Of a stretch of 55,881 nucleotides of DNA, positions 27,379-36,167 are shown piece after piece. The position numbers were made by a program, and so were the translations under genes. Origin of the DNA: Porticoccus sp. (lineage in GTDB: Bacteria; Pseudomonadota; Gammaproteobacteria; Pseudomonadales; Porticoccaceae); assembly GCA_002733125.1 (NCBI GenBank), contig NVUM01000010.1, forward strand, positions 45,368 to 101,248, read 5' to 3'. Each line of letters begins with the position of its first letter. The first letter of the stretch is position 1. The notes under the pieces were generated by a model. The model was given only the letters and a program-made list of their open reading frames with translations. It ran no database searches and was not told the DNA's origin.

Positions 27379-28366
27379 GAGGCTCTTTAACTCCATCAAG
27401 CACTTTATCAATCAAGTATCTAGGCCTTCTCTTAGTTTCGATATAAGTCTTTGCGATATACTCCCCAATAACCCCCAACGATAACAGCTGAATACCGCCC
27501 AATAGAAAGATAGGCAACACTATAGATGACCATCCAGGGACAGTAGTCTCAAGATAAATACTTGCATAAACGATTCTTACTGCAACAACTAAAGAGCCTA
27601 AAAAGACGAAAAGGCCCAACAGCGATATTAGGCGCAACGGAAAAACACTAAAAGAAGTTATCCCGTCCCACCCCAAAGAAAACATTTTTGATAATGAGTA
27701 TTTAGGACTGCCCCCGATTCTTGCTTGCCGCCCATAATAAACAATAGAGTTTGAAAACCCCATTGCCACACATATCCCTCGAATGTATATATTGCTCTCA
27801 ACAAAGCTGGACAAGGAGCTCACTGCTTTACGGCTCATCAATCGAAAGTCAGCATGGTCCTTCAGTGTCTTCACCCCCATAAAATCAAGAATATGGTAAT
27901 AGAGATTAGCTGTATTTCGTTTCCACCAACTGTCCAAACGCCTGTCATTCCTTACCCCAAAAACCACTTCAGAACCTTTGTAATACTCACCTAACATTTC
28001 TTCCAAAACGCTTAAATCGTCCTGCAAATCAGCATCAGTGGTCAACAGAATGTCACACTTACCACCACAGTATTCCATACCAGCCAACATGGCCTTTTGG
28101 TGCCCGACGTTACCTGCAAGTTTTATGGCGCTGACATTACCTTTACCACTTTTTATTTCAATACTTTTCTCAATTAAGCTCCATGTTATATCTTTACTGC
28201 CATCATCGATCAAACAGAGAAAGCTCGATGAAGAAATAAGAGCTGCATCAATCAAATTTTCTAACTTTTTTAAGAGCACAGAAATCGTGTGTTCAATAAT
28301 TTCAGACTCGTTATAACAAGGAACTACTATGGCCAGCGTGCCGATCTTATTACTAATTTGATCCAT
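27368..28366 (-). CDS. GtrB-like polyprenyl-phosphate glycosyltransferase
   Basis: GT2 enzyme of the DPM1/GtrB kind, expected to charge undecaprenyl phosphate with a single sugar. The 332 residues have the GT-A domain (AIVVPCYNESEIIEHT at the start, LTTDADLQDD metal site near 92, and the FRLMSRKAV helix near 153), then two membrane helices (about 228-255 and 265-292) and the C-terminal GVIGEYIAKTYIETKRRPRY typical of GtrB and ArnC-like enzymes. With the GtrA-like and GT-C-like genes beside it, it completes a three-part Gtr-type module. Confidence 0.9.
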   Translation of the reverse strand: MDQISNKIGTLAIVVPCYNESEIIEHTISVLLKKLENLIDAALISSSSFLCLIDDGSKDITWSLIEKSIEIKSGKGNVSAIKLAGNVGHQKAMLAGMEYCGGKCDILLTTDADLQDDLSVLEEMLGEYYKGSEVVFGVRNDRRLDSWWKRNTANLYYHILDFMGVKTLKDHADFRLMSRKAVSSLSSFVESNIYIRGICVAMGFSNSIVYYGRQARIGGSPKYSLSKMFSLGWDGITSFSVFPLRLISLLGLFVFLGSLVVAVRIVYASIYLETTVPGWSSIVLPIFLLGGIQLLSLGVIGEYIAKTYIETKRRPRYLIDKVLDGVKEPHAE

Positions 28367-28419
28367 TATTTCTGAGCTCTAATCCGATTTCACAGGAAAT
28401 ATCTCATACTAGTTATATT

Positions 28420-30012
28420 TTAGTTAAGAGCCTTCGAGATACCCACAATTGAGCCCGTAAAACCGTCAACATTATAGTTATCCAAAAGCTTCACCTCATA
28501 TTTATCGGGCGCCTTTAGCGCCTGGTATATCAAGGCAGACATATATTGTCCTCCATGGGATACATTACTCAACACCAAGGCAAAGTTATCGGGATATTCA
28601 CTCAGGTCAGCCTGGTTATCATGGTATGTCACAATATATTTGAAATTTTCTTTATGGTGGTCGATGTACCCCATCATTGGACTTGATGTATAAAAAGTAT
28701 CAAAGAGATTCAGATAGACATTCCGGTCATCTATATTTTCTGCCGACTTCAATAAAGAACTTTGCATTTCATTAAATGACCTGTATTCCATACTGCGCTC
28801 TGCAATAGAAAATGCCGTGATATCTTTCCCATAATTCGGATAATACTCTCCTGACTTATTGCACCAGAAAAAACCTATCAACACCAACATAAGAGCATTA
28901 ACTGAGATCTTTATAGCATGGCCATATTTTTCATTTTCTCTCTTTAACCTACCACTTCTACACGACATTAGCGCGACAAGCGTTATAACCATTACAGGCC
29001 AAATCCAGATGTAGTACCTTGTGAGCGGGTAAAATCCCATACCAGATAGCGGCACTACACCAATAAAACCCACGAATGCACTTATCATCAATGTACCGCC
29101 GAGCAATACCCTTTTTTCGACGTCGATATCTCCTACTTCTTGATCTCCCAGTACAAATTTTCTTTTGAGTGCACCCCCGCTCTTCAGTAGATACCACCAT
29201 CCGCCGATGATAAGGAAAAACAATATCAGGTAGAAATCGGGGGTCTGCGCAAGCCTGGAGTGAAACTGATGAATCAAATAACCTGTATAGTTAGGGTTGT
29301 TGGCTGGCGCCATATTGGTTCCCTGCATCCAACGTAGCAGCTCAATTCCAACACCAAATACCACCATCATGAGGATATAGGCGAAACGCTTGGCTTTTGC
29401 ACCTTTCTCGAGCATAAAAAGGAACGCGAGACATGCCGCTATCGGCAATCCGAAAGACTTGACAACACAGGCTCCGATTGCAGCGATAGCAGACCAAAAA
29501 TAGTTTTTCTTTACCCAATTTGAGAAGGTGAGCATTACGCATAGACTTCCACCAATCTCCATATACATATATCTTGATTGGATCAGGAAAGGAGGAAACA
29601 GCATTACCGCAACTGCTATTAATAACGCTGTAAAAATGCCAAAAATTGATCTGCTCAGATTGAAAACTACTGTTAACAGCATTGCGGTGAGCGCAAACTG
29701 AATCAGATGAAGCGATAGGTAGACAAGCTCCTTACCACCATCAAACAGCCACATCACGGCCGCGGTCACGAAAGTAATCGGCGAATATACATGCACATTT
29801 GGCCCCGCTTCAGGGAAGCCAGGCTCATTCAGCAAGGCGCGGAAATCAAATCCTGTCTCATAGAGGTAAATCGCGGGAGCAAAAACACCACCCACTGTGT
29901 CCCACACAGGCTTTTCGTAACGAGCATCCCAATTAAGAATACAAACAAAAATAAAAAAAACCAAAAATACCAGACACGCAGAAAAGTGCTTCTTTCTTTT
30001 TAAAATATCCAT
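28420..30012 (-). CDS. Polytopic membrane protein, probable GT-C glycosyltransferase
   Basis: The 530 residues have 10-12 hydrophobic helices and an acidic motif in the first large loop (NWDARYEKPVWDTVGG), the plan of GT-C transferases that use polyprenyl-phosphate sugars on the periplasmic side. The C-terminal 130 residues are soluble and presumably periplasmic. No close family is recognised. GGAAAGG stands just before ATG 30012. In Gtr systems the third gene encodes a variable integral-membrane transferase, and this one fits that place upstream of the GtrB-like and GtrA-like genes. A Wzy-like polymerase is less likely because the loop Asp is near the N-terminus. Confidence 0.72.
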   Translation of the reverse strand: MDILKRKKHFSACLVFLVFFIFVCILNWDARYEKPVWDTVGGVFAPAIYLYETGFDFRALLNEPGFPEAGPNVHVYSPITFVTAAVMWLFDGGKELVYLSLHLIQFALTAMLLTVVFNLSRSIFGIFTALLIAVAVMLFPPFLIQSRYMYMEIGGSLCVMLTFSNWVKKNYFWSAIAAIGACVVKSFGLPIAACLAFLFMLEKGAKAKRFAYILMMVVFGVGIELLRWMQGTNMAPANNPNYTGYLIHQFHSRLAQTPDFYLILFFLIIGGWWYLLKSGGALKRKFVLGDQEVGDIDVEKRVLLGGTLMISAFVGFIGVVPLSGMGFYPLTRYYIWIWPVMVITLVALMSCRSGRLKRENEKYGHAIKISVNALMLVLIGFFWCNKSGEYYPNYGKDITAFSIAERSMEYRSFNEMQSSLLKSAENIDDRNVYLNLFDTFYTSSPMMGYIDHHKENFKYIVTYHDNQADLSEYPDNFALVLSNVSHGGQYMSALIYQALKAPDKYEVKLLDNYNVDGFTGSIVGISKALN

Positions 30013-30238
30013 TACCTTTCCACAACTCTAGGCATACTAAAAAGTTTAAGCATTTTTTATCAAACCAACCCGGCAACCAATTAAGAGTCCACTTGAAACC
30101 TGAGCTAAAGCCCCCCAAAAAAGCCCAAGCTTTCGGATAACCATTGCACATTATTATCGACTTACCTTGGCGCAATCCCAAGCCTGATTGAAATCCTCTG
30201 GCAACGTCATTCTCTATTCGTTGTTCGCGAACACCCCT

Positions 30239-32356
30239 CTAATTAGCGCTTAGCGCGTTCGCACAAACTGCCGCCTCATCAAACCCCGGCTCGCCACTGT
30301 AATGTTCACATAGCGCACGTAGCATGCCAGCAGTATCGGCATCACCATCGTACTGAGCCAGATTCCACCATTTTTTCTCGGGTATATTGGTCAATACCAG
30401 ATAGTCACCCATGCCGGGAATCATGGAGAGCTGCCAGTCGCCTCGAATCACTGCACGATGTTTTGATGCCAGAATATTCTCATACCAGATTTTTCTGACC
30501 ACCAACTTACCCTGCGGGTCTACGGTATAGGCTTTGATTCCCTCTTTAAGGAGTTTCTCTTCGGTCATATCATCCGCCGTCACCGAGAGGGTTTTAAAGC
30601 CGGACTCCAGAAACAGATTGCGCGTATGCCGCTCCTCAACAGTACTGCTCAGCAGTGAGAGGCCATCCATATTCTTGTCCGCATCCGGCACCTGGAGCAA
30701 ATCAAATACCGTGGGGGCAATATCGATCAGGGACGCGTTACCTGCCACATTACCGGGCTTAAACACCTCGGAGCCAAAACTTCTGGCCGCCAGCAGCACT
30801 TGATACTGGCCCAGGTTTAATACATTTGTCGCATGACCACGGGTGTTGCTTTCCACCTCAAAGGGCATATCGTCCCTGGCTGGGGTCAGTATATCCTTGT
30901 CAAATTTAAAGCCGTCACCATGGTCCGATAGCAGAATAACGTGGGTATTCTCCAATGCACCGGCGGCTTCGAGCTGAGCCATAAACTGACCGAACTGCCG
31001 ATCCACCTGCTTGAGCATCACGCGGTATTGATAGGCAAACTTTTCAGCGGGATCTTCCGGCATCTCAAACTGCTCTAGCGGCTCCATTTCTCTCGAATAC
31101 CAGGGAAAATGCGGCAACAGAAAATGCGCCGTCATAAACAACGGTTTACTGTTATCGGCCAGTATTTCGTCTATCAGTGCCTGGTTGTAGCGCTCCGGGT
31201 CATAATTACCGGCTCTTCCACGGTTGAGGTACATTTCGGGAAACAGGTGTTTACCGATACGGGTATTGCTCAGCAGATTGACCATTGGATGGTCGTACTG
31301 CCCGAGAACAAAGCCGAGAGCACCCGGCCTTGGACCCACTATGGCATCGTAGCCAAAAGCCTCGCCAATATTATTAAAACGACGCTCGTCAAAACCGTAT
31401 ACGGTGCGATACCCCTGCGCTTTCATCCACCAGGGCAGGGTTTCACGGGGATTGAGGTAATCGTAATTAATCAGGTTAAACCGCCCTTTGTGATTGACCG
31501 GCTCCTTCCCGGTGAGAATACTCATCCAGGCCGGAAAGGTACGGGCATAAGGGGTAGTGCTGTCAACGTACACCGCACTTTGCTGAAGAAACTGGTCGAT
31601 ATTGGGGGTTAACTCACCCTCACTGCCAAAGTAACCGGTTTCGTCCGGGCGCAGTGAATCGACACCCAGAACCAGAATATTGGGTTTGCTGCCATCGCCC
31701 CAGCCGGTGGCTTTGGCGTTGCTTTCCGGCACACCGTTGGCCCAGAGCGACAACCCGGTTACCGCCACCACTAACCCGCCCATCGCGATCTGACGCAGCC
31801 GGGTATGGCAAAGCAGATACAGGCTGGCAATCAAGGATGCCGCCAGCAGAGCACTGAGCAGATAAAAAGTCAGGTCGGCCATCAGTACCGGGTTGTGTTT
31901 GATAAAACTGCTAGGCATATTGGGGTACTGCCGGGCATTGGCCATCATCAGCCAGATACACATAGCAAAAAACATCAGGTAGAGACTGAGCCTGCGCTGG
32001 CGCTCCGGCATAGCCGGGCGGCTCAGCCATCCCGCCGTGCCCAGCCAGAGCAGCAATATCAGAGCCGCATGCACCAGCAGGGCAGCGAACAGAAACCAGC
32101 CCAGATCCAGCAGGAACCCCGGGCTGGTCAGCATGGCCGACTGAAAAGCCTTCATGCCCACCGTATCCGGTGCCACCATCAGTATCTGATAGCCATTGAT
32201 CAACCCTATAAATACAAACAGCCCCAATACCAGCAGGGTATATTTCAGCAGGACTATCTTTTGCAAGGATGTCTTTTGCACAGATGTCTTTTGCAGGGAT
32301 GTCTTTTGCAGGGATGTCCGGGTAACGGTATTTACAGGAGGATTCGTCATAAGCAT
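30239..32356 (-). CDS. Sulfatase-fold membrane phosphotransferase-like protein with Thr nucleophile
   Basis: Alkaline-phosphatase-superfamily protein, about 705 residues from ATG 32356. Four or five membrane helices fill residues 35-200, then a periplasmic catalytic domain begins at NILVLGVDSLRPDETGYFG. Where sulfatases carry C-x-P-x-R, it has T-F-P-A-W-M-S-I-L-T-G, so a Thr replaces the formylglycine Cys and the Arg is Trp; this argues against a sulfatase and for a phosphoethanolamine- or phosphoglycerol-type transferase or hydrolase. Metal-site motifs ILLSDHGDGF and RGHATNVL follow. The N-terminus carries a five-residue tandem repeat. It lies just past the pilA terminator on the same strand, which makes pilin a candidate substrate. 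Starts at 32350 or 32401 are possible. Confidence 0.82.
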   Translation of the reverse strand: MLMTNPPVNTVTRTSLQKTSLQKTSVQKTSLQKIVLLKYTLLVLGLFVFIGLINGYQILMVAPDTVGMKAFQSAMLTSPGFLLDLGWFLFAALLVHAALILLLWLGTAGWLSRPAMPERQRRLSLYLMFFAMCIWLMMANARQYPNMPSSFIKHNPVLMADLTFYLLSALLAASLIASLYLLCHTRLRQIAMGGLVVAVTGLSLWANGVPESNAKATGWGDGSKPNILVLGVDSLRPDETGYFGSEGELTPNIDQFLQQSAVYVDSTTPYARTFPAWMSILTGKEPVNHKGRFNLINYDYLNPRETLPWWMKAQGYRTVYGFDERRFNNIGEAFGYDAIVGPRPGALGFVLGQYDHPMVNLLSNTRIGKHLFPEMYLNRGRAGNYDPERYNQALIDEILADNSKPLFMTAHFLLPHFPWYSREMEPLEQFEMPEDPAEKFAYQYRVMLKQVDRQFGQFMAQLEAAGALENTHVILLSDHGDGFKFDKDILTPARDDMPFEVESNTRGHATNVLNLGQYQVLLAARSFGSEVFKPGNVAGNASLIDIAPTVFDLLQVPDADKNMDGLSLLSSTVEERHTRNLFLESGFKTLSVTADDMTEEKLLKEGIKAYTVDPQGKLVVRKIWYENILASKHRAVIRGDWQLSMIPGMGDYLVLTNIPEKKWWNLAQYDGDADTAGMLRALCEHYSGEPGFDEAAVCANALSAN
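32251..32318. repeat. 15-bp in-frame tandem repeat in the phosphotransferase gene
   Basis: About four and a half copies of a 15-base unit with core GATGTCTTTTGCA. Translated on the minus strand it repeats Thr-Ser-Leu/Val-Gln-Lys just ahead of the first membrane helix. The unit is a multiple of three, so copy number can change without a frameshift. Confidence 0.9.
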
Positions 32357-32419
32357 AACCACAGGTTGTACGGTAAAGCAGGCAATAATTGTCTTAGCCA
32401 AGCTCAGTTATTGAACCAT

Positions 32420-32442
32420 AAAAAAGCCCCACAAGGTGGGGC
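32420..32442 (-). terminator. Terminator of pilA
   Basis: GCCCCAC pairs with GTGGGGC around a 3-base loop; on the minus strand six T follow. It lies about 45 bases after the pilA stop and before the phosphotransferase start, so that gene needs readthrough or its own promoter. Confidence 0.9.
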
Positions 32443-32487
32443 TTTTCCAGCAGAAAATGTTATGCCAATCGCATAACCGCTAACCGG

Positions 32488-32955
32488 TTACTTACAGGAA
32501 CCCGGCAGGTATTTAGTATCCAAACCAGAACCGGCTTGACATTTGAACTTGAACACCTGTTTGCCCATATGAGTGCCCGCTGCCATAAGCGTGGTGTCAT
32601 CGTAGTAGGGGGTGAGCAGGATGGTATCGCCATTCACCTCATCATCGAGATCCTGAATGGTGGCAGTGATCGCGCCATCGGCACTTGTATCTATGCTGGC
32701 GACGTATTTGGTAACACCAGCTGTACCACCAGAATCTTCACAACCCCACTCGCCAGAACCAGGTGCGCTGTCAGCAGTCTGGTAAACCTCAGATACAGCA
32801 GTACGACACTGACTGGTGGCCATAATCACTTCGGACATCTTGGCCTTGATCACGTAACTCTGGTAGGCGGGCAGAGCCACGGCCGCCAGAATGCCGATAA
32901 TCGCGACCACGATCATCAGTTCGATAAGGGTAAAACCCTGTTGTACTTTCTTCAT
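32488..32955 (-). CDS. pilA: Type IV pilin, major subunit
   Basis: Structural subunit of type IV pili. The 155 residues begin with a 7-residue leader (MKKVQQG) cut by PilD before Phe, then [25 protein letters not shown] with Glu5 of the mature chain. Four cysteines remain in the mature head: SQC and WGC, and a C-terminal pair enclosing the D-loop (KCQ...PGSCK), so two disulfides are possible. The 16-residue D-loop is of the short-pilin type. It is transcribed alone from a sigma-54 promoter, divergent from pilBCD, as in Pseudomonas, and ends at a strong terminator. Confidence 0.95.
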   Translation of the reverse strand: MKKVQQGFTLIELMIVVAIIGILAAVALPAYQSYVIKAKMSEVIMATSQCRTAVSEVYQTADSAPGSGEWGCEDSGGTAGVTKYVASIDTSADGAITATIQDLDDEVNGDTILLTPYYDDTTLMAAGTHMGKQVFKFKCQAGSGLDTKYLPGSCK

Positions 32956-33013
32956 TGTATTTCTCCCTTGAAATCACTAAATGCCAATTGGCGTTGTTGC
33001 AGTATATTAACAA

Positions 33014-33029
33014 AGCAACAACCGTGCCA
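33014..33029 (-). promoter_or_regulatory. Sigma-54 promoter of pilA
   Basis: On the minus strand TGGCAC, 5 bases, then TTGCT: a consensus -24/-12 element, about 60 bases ahead of the pilA ATG. In Pseudomonas the same arrangement is driven by PilR with RpoN. Those regulators are not in this window. Confidence 0.88.
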
Positions 33030-33219
33030 AACTTGCCCTGTATCGACTAAGCGGGAAGCCAACACCTGTTGAGTGACATTTTTTGTCAGTTATCGACCCA
33101 CCCTAGGTACCCCTGACGGGGCGCGGCCAGGAGAGATAGCCACCAACTATAGCTCCGTCCGTCACCTTGTATTACCATCGCACTTTAATCGTCAGCTGAT
33201 CAGGGATATCCGCACGCGT

Positions 33220-34953
33220 ATGAAACACACCGACACGCTGAAAGGCCTCGCCAAACGCCTGGTTATGGATAATCTGCTGGACGAAACCGTCGCCCTGCAG
33301 GCACTGGCAGAATGTGAAAGCGACCGATCCAATCTCGTTCATTACCTGACCCACAACAACCTGCTGGCACCCAGTCTGATTGCCTCCGTGGCCGCCCATG
33401 AGTTTGGCACGTCACTGTACGATCTCTCAGTCCACAATATCGATGTCATACCCAAAGACATTGTCGAAAAAAAGCTGCTTCGCAAACACCAGGTGTTGCC
33501 CCTGTTCAAGCGGGCCAACCGCCTGTTTCTGGCACTGAGTGACCCCACCAACCACCTGGCGGTGAGCGAAGTGCGTTTTCAGACCGGCCTGTCCATTGAG
33601 CTGGTGTTGGTGGAGCACGACAAGCTGGAGCGGGCGCTGGATGCCTTCCTGCACGAGCAGGAAGAAAACGACATGGGCAATGCACTCGGCACCATGGAAG
33701 ATGTACACCTCGATGACCTGGATATCGAGGCGGTGGACGAGGAGAAAACAAGCGGCAGCGGTATCGACAACAGCGATGTGGACGATGCACCGATTGTGCG
33801 ATTTATCAACAAACTGCTGCTGGATGCCATCAAACAGGGTTGTTCGGATATTCACTTTGAACCCTACGAGAAAACCTACCGGGTGCGGTTCAGAACCGAC
33901 GGCATTCTTCGCGAGGTCACCAAGCCCCCGGCCAATCTGGCGCCACGGCTGGCAGCCCGGTTGAAAGTGATGTCGCAAATGGATATTTCCGAGCGGCGCG
34001 TGCCCCAGGATGGCCGGATTAAACTACGGATTTCAAAGAACCGGGCCATCGACTTCCGGGTAAACACCCTGCCCACCCAGTTCGGCGAGAAGATCGTGCT
34101 GCGGATTCTCGACCCCGCGAGCGCCCAGGTGGGCATTGAAAACCTCGGCTATGAAGAAGACCAGAAACAGATGTATCTGGATGTACTGAATCAGCCACAG
34201 GGTATGATTCTGGTGACTGGCCCCACTGGTAGTGGTAAAACGGTGTCGCTGTATACCGGCCTGAATATCCTCAATACCGTTGAACGCAACATCTCCACGG
34301 CTGAGGATCCGGTGGAAATCAATATGCCGGGCATTAATCAGGTGCAAATCAATTACAAGGTGAAGCTCACCTTCCCCGAAGCGCTGCGGGCTTTCCTGCG
34401 GCAGGATCCTGATGTAATCATGGTAGGTGAGATCCGCGACCTGGATACCGCCGAAATCGCCATCAAGGCTGCCCAGACCGGTCACCTGGTGCTGTCCACC
34501 CTGCACACCAACAGTGCCCCGGAAACCCTCAACCGACTGCTCAATATGGGTGTACCCGCGTTTAACGTGGCCACCTCGGTGAATCTGATTATTGCCCAGC
34601 GATTGGGCAGACGACTCTGCGTGCACTGCAAAAAACCCGCTGACGACATACCGCAGAACATTCTGATCGAGGAGGGTTTTGAGACCATCGGCCGCCCCCT
34701 GGAAGAACTGACCCTGTTTCATCCGGTTGGCTGCCCGAAGTGCACCAACGGCTATAAAGGCCGCGTCGGTGTTTACGAGGTGTTGAAAGTGACACCCAGA
34801 ATAGCCCGGCTCATTATGGAAGGCGGCAATTCGATTGAAATTGAGCAGGCGGCTATCGAAGAAGGCTTCAGAACTTTGCGCCAGTCGGCACTTCGTCGCG
34901 CGGCCGAGGGTATAATCAGCCTGGAAGAGGCTAATCGGGTAACCAAGGACTAA
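33220..34953 (+). CDS. pilB: Type IV pilus assembly ATPase
   Basis: Cytoplasmic hexameric ATPase that drives pilus extension. From ATG 33220 it has 577 residues: an N-terminal MshEN/T2SSE_N domain (about 5-170), the N2-like domain, Walker A (GPTGSGKT, near 333), Asp box, Walker B (DVIMVGEIRDLDTAE, near 396), His box (HLVLSTLHTN) and the zinc-binding tetracysteine (CVHC and CPKC). The frame is open back to 33073, but those residues lie in the pilA promoter region and do not resemble PilB. Shine-Dalgarno weak. pilC follows two bases after its stop. Confidence 0.95.
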   Translation: MKHTDTLKGLAKRLVMDNLLDETVALQALAECESDRSNLVHYLTHNNLLAPSLIASVAAHEFGTSLYDLSVHNIDVIPKDIVEKKLLRKHQVLPLFKRANRLFLALSDPTNHLAVSEVRFQTGLSIELVLVEHDKLERALDAFLHEQEENDMGNALGTMEDVHLDDLDIEAVDEEKTSGSGIDNSDVDDAPIVRFINKLLLDAIKQGCSDIHFEPYEKTYRVRFRTDGILREVTKPPANLAPRLAARLKVMSQMDISERRVPQDGRIKLRISKNRAIDFRVNTLPTQFGEKIVLRILDPASAQVGIENLGYEEDQKQMYLDVLNQPQGMILVTGPTGSGKTVSLYTGLNILNTVERNISTAEDPVEINMPGINQVQINYKVKLTFPEALRAFLRQDPDVIMVGEIRDLDTAEIAIKAAQTGHLVLSTLHTNSAPETLNRLLNMGVPAFNVATSVNLIIAQRLGRRLCVHCKKPADDIPQNILIEEGFETIGRPLEELTLFHPVGCPKCTNGYKGRVGVYEVLKVTPRIARLIMEGGNSIEIEQAAIEEGFRTLRQSALRRAAEGIISLEEANRVTKD

Positions 34954-34955
34954 CC

Positions 34956-36167
34956 ATGGCAACGGCACAGGCACAGGTCTACACCTATAAGGGCAAGGAT
35001 AAAAAGGGCAAACCCATTCAGGGTGAGTTGAAGGCCAGTAATGCAGTAGTGGCCAAGGCCCAGCTCCGCAAGCAGGGCATCACCGCCAAGTCCGTGAAGA
35101 AGAAAGGCAAGCCGCTGTTCGGTGGATCAAAACCGATCAAGCCGCAGGACATTGCCATTTTTACCCGCCAGCTGGCCACTATGATGAAGGCCGGGGTGCC
35201 GTTGGTTCAGAGCTTTGATATTGTCGGCGAGGGCGCGGAAAGCCCCGCCCTGCGCGAGATGATCTACGGGATTCGCGACGATGTTTCCTCCGGCATAAGC
35301 CTGGCCGGCTCTCTGCGCAAACACCCAAAGTATTTTGACGACCTCTTTTGCAGTCTGGTGGAAGCAGGCGAACAGGCCGGGGCTCTGGAAACCATGCTCG
35401 ACCGGATTGCCACCTACAAGGAAAAAACCGAATCCCTGAAAGCCAAGATCAAGAAAGCCCTGACCTACCCGATTGCGGTGGTTTGCGTAGCCGTCATTGT
35501 GACCGGGATCCTGCTGGTCAAAGTGGTGCCAGTGTTTGCCGAAACGTTCAGCAATTTCGGGGCAGACCTGCCGGCATTCACCCTGTTCGTGCTGAACCTC
35601 TCATACCTGGCTCAGGACTGGTGGCTGATTACACTGGCCGGCCTGATCGCCTTTATTTTTGGCGTCCGCGAACTAAAGCGACGCTCACCGGCGTTTGATG
35701 CAGCAATTGATAAATACGTACTGAAAATTCCGGTAGTGGGCAACATTCTGTACCAGGCCATTGTTGCACGATTTGCCCGCACGCTATCCACCACCTTTGC
35801 TGCGGGTGTACCGCTGGTAGATGCCTTGAGCTCCGTGGCCGGTGCCGCGGGCAATGCGGTTTACCGGCAAGCCATTTTCAAGGTTCGGGACGATGTCACC
35901 ACCGGTATCCAGCTCCACCAGGCCCTGCGAATGACCAACATGTTTCCGGTGATGCTGCTGCAAATGACCTCCATCGGCGAGGAGTCCGGGGCGCTGGATG
36001 ACATGCTGGAGAAATCTGCCGTGTTCTACGAAGAAGCGGTGGATAATGCCGTGGATAACCTGACCACCCTGCTGGAGCCGATGATCATGGCGATTTTGGG
36101 GGTTCTGGTTGGCGGCCTGTTGATTGCCATGTACCTGCCGATCTTCAAACTCGGCGCGGTGATCTAG
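34956..36167 (+). CDS. pilC: Type IV pilus inner-membrane platform protein
   Basis: Platform on which PilB acts during pilus assembly. The 403 residues contain two T2SSF domains (about 70-195 and 270-395) with the IFTRQLATMMKAGVPL and FARTLSTTFAAGVPLV motif pair, and three membrane helices near 170, 220 and 375. The stop codon TAG is made from a TA of the gene plus the first G of the inverted-repeat element at 36167, so the element touches the gene without changing the protein. Confidence 0.95.
   Translation: MATAQAQVYTYKGKDKKGKPIQGELKASNAVVAKAQLRKQGITAKSVKKKGKPLFGGSKPIKPQDIAIFTRQLATMMKAGVPLVQSFDIVGEGAESPALREMIYGIRDDVSSGISLAGSLRKHPKYFDDLFCSLVEAGEQAGALETMLDRIATYKEKTESLKAKIKKALTYPIAVVCVAVIVTGILLVKVVPVFAETFSNFGADLPAFTLFVLNLSYLAQDWWLITLAGLIAFIFGVRELKRRSPAFDAAIDKYVLKIPVVGNILYQAIVARFARTLSTTFAAGVPLVDALSSVAGAAGNAVYRQAIFKVRDDVTTGIQLHQALRMTNMFPVMLLQMTSIGEESGALDDMLEKSAVFYEEAVDNAVDNLTTLLEPMIMAILGVLVGGLLIAMYLPIFKLGAVI

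Larger units (their letters stand above)
25366..30238. other. AT-rich glycosylation gene block
   Basis: Base composition falls visibly from the GC-rich background at about 25.37 kb and recovers near 30.2 kb, with long A and T runs inside genes. All five genes point left and are tightly packed or overlapping. The coding bias and content (glycosyltransferases, GtrA, methyltransferase) are those of acquired surface-glycan clusters. The 226 bases at 30013-30238 hold a 12-base palindrome at 30222-30233 and otherwise no clear signal. Confidence 0.75.

Noticed and set aside
30222-30233. Perfect 12-base palindrome after the phosphotransferase gene
   Set aside because: It is short, has no T-run and no loop, and could arise by chance.
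30239-32356. Annotation as a sulfatase
   Set aside because: The formylglycine Cys and the Arg of the sulfatase motif are replaced by Thr and Trp.
32402-32487. tRNA gene near pilA, as found between pilA and nadC in Pseudomonas
   Set aside because: Only the pilA terminator is visible; no cloverleaf or TTCRA arm was seen here or in 30013-30238.
33073-33219. N-terminal extension of pilB by 49 residues
   Set aside because: It lies beside the pilA promoter region, lacks PilB similarity, and PilB homology begins soon after ATG 33220.
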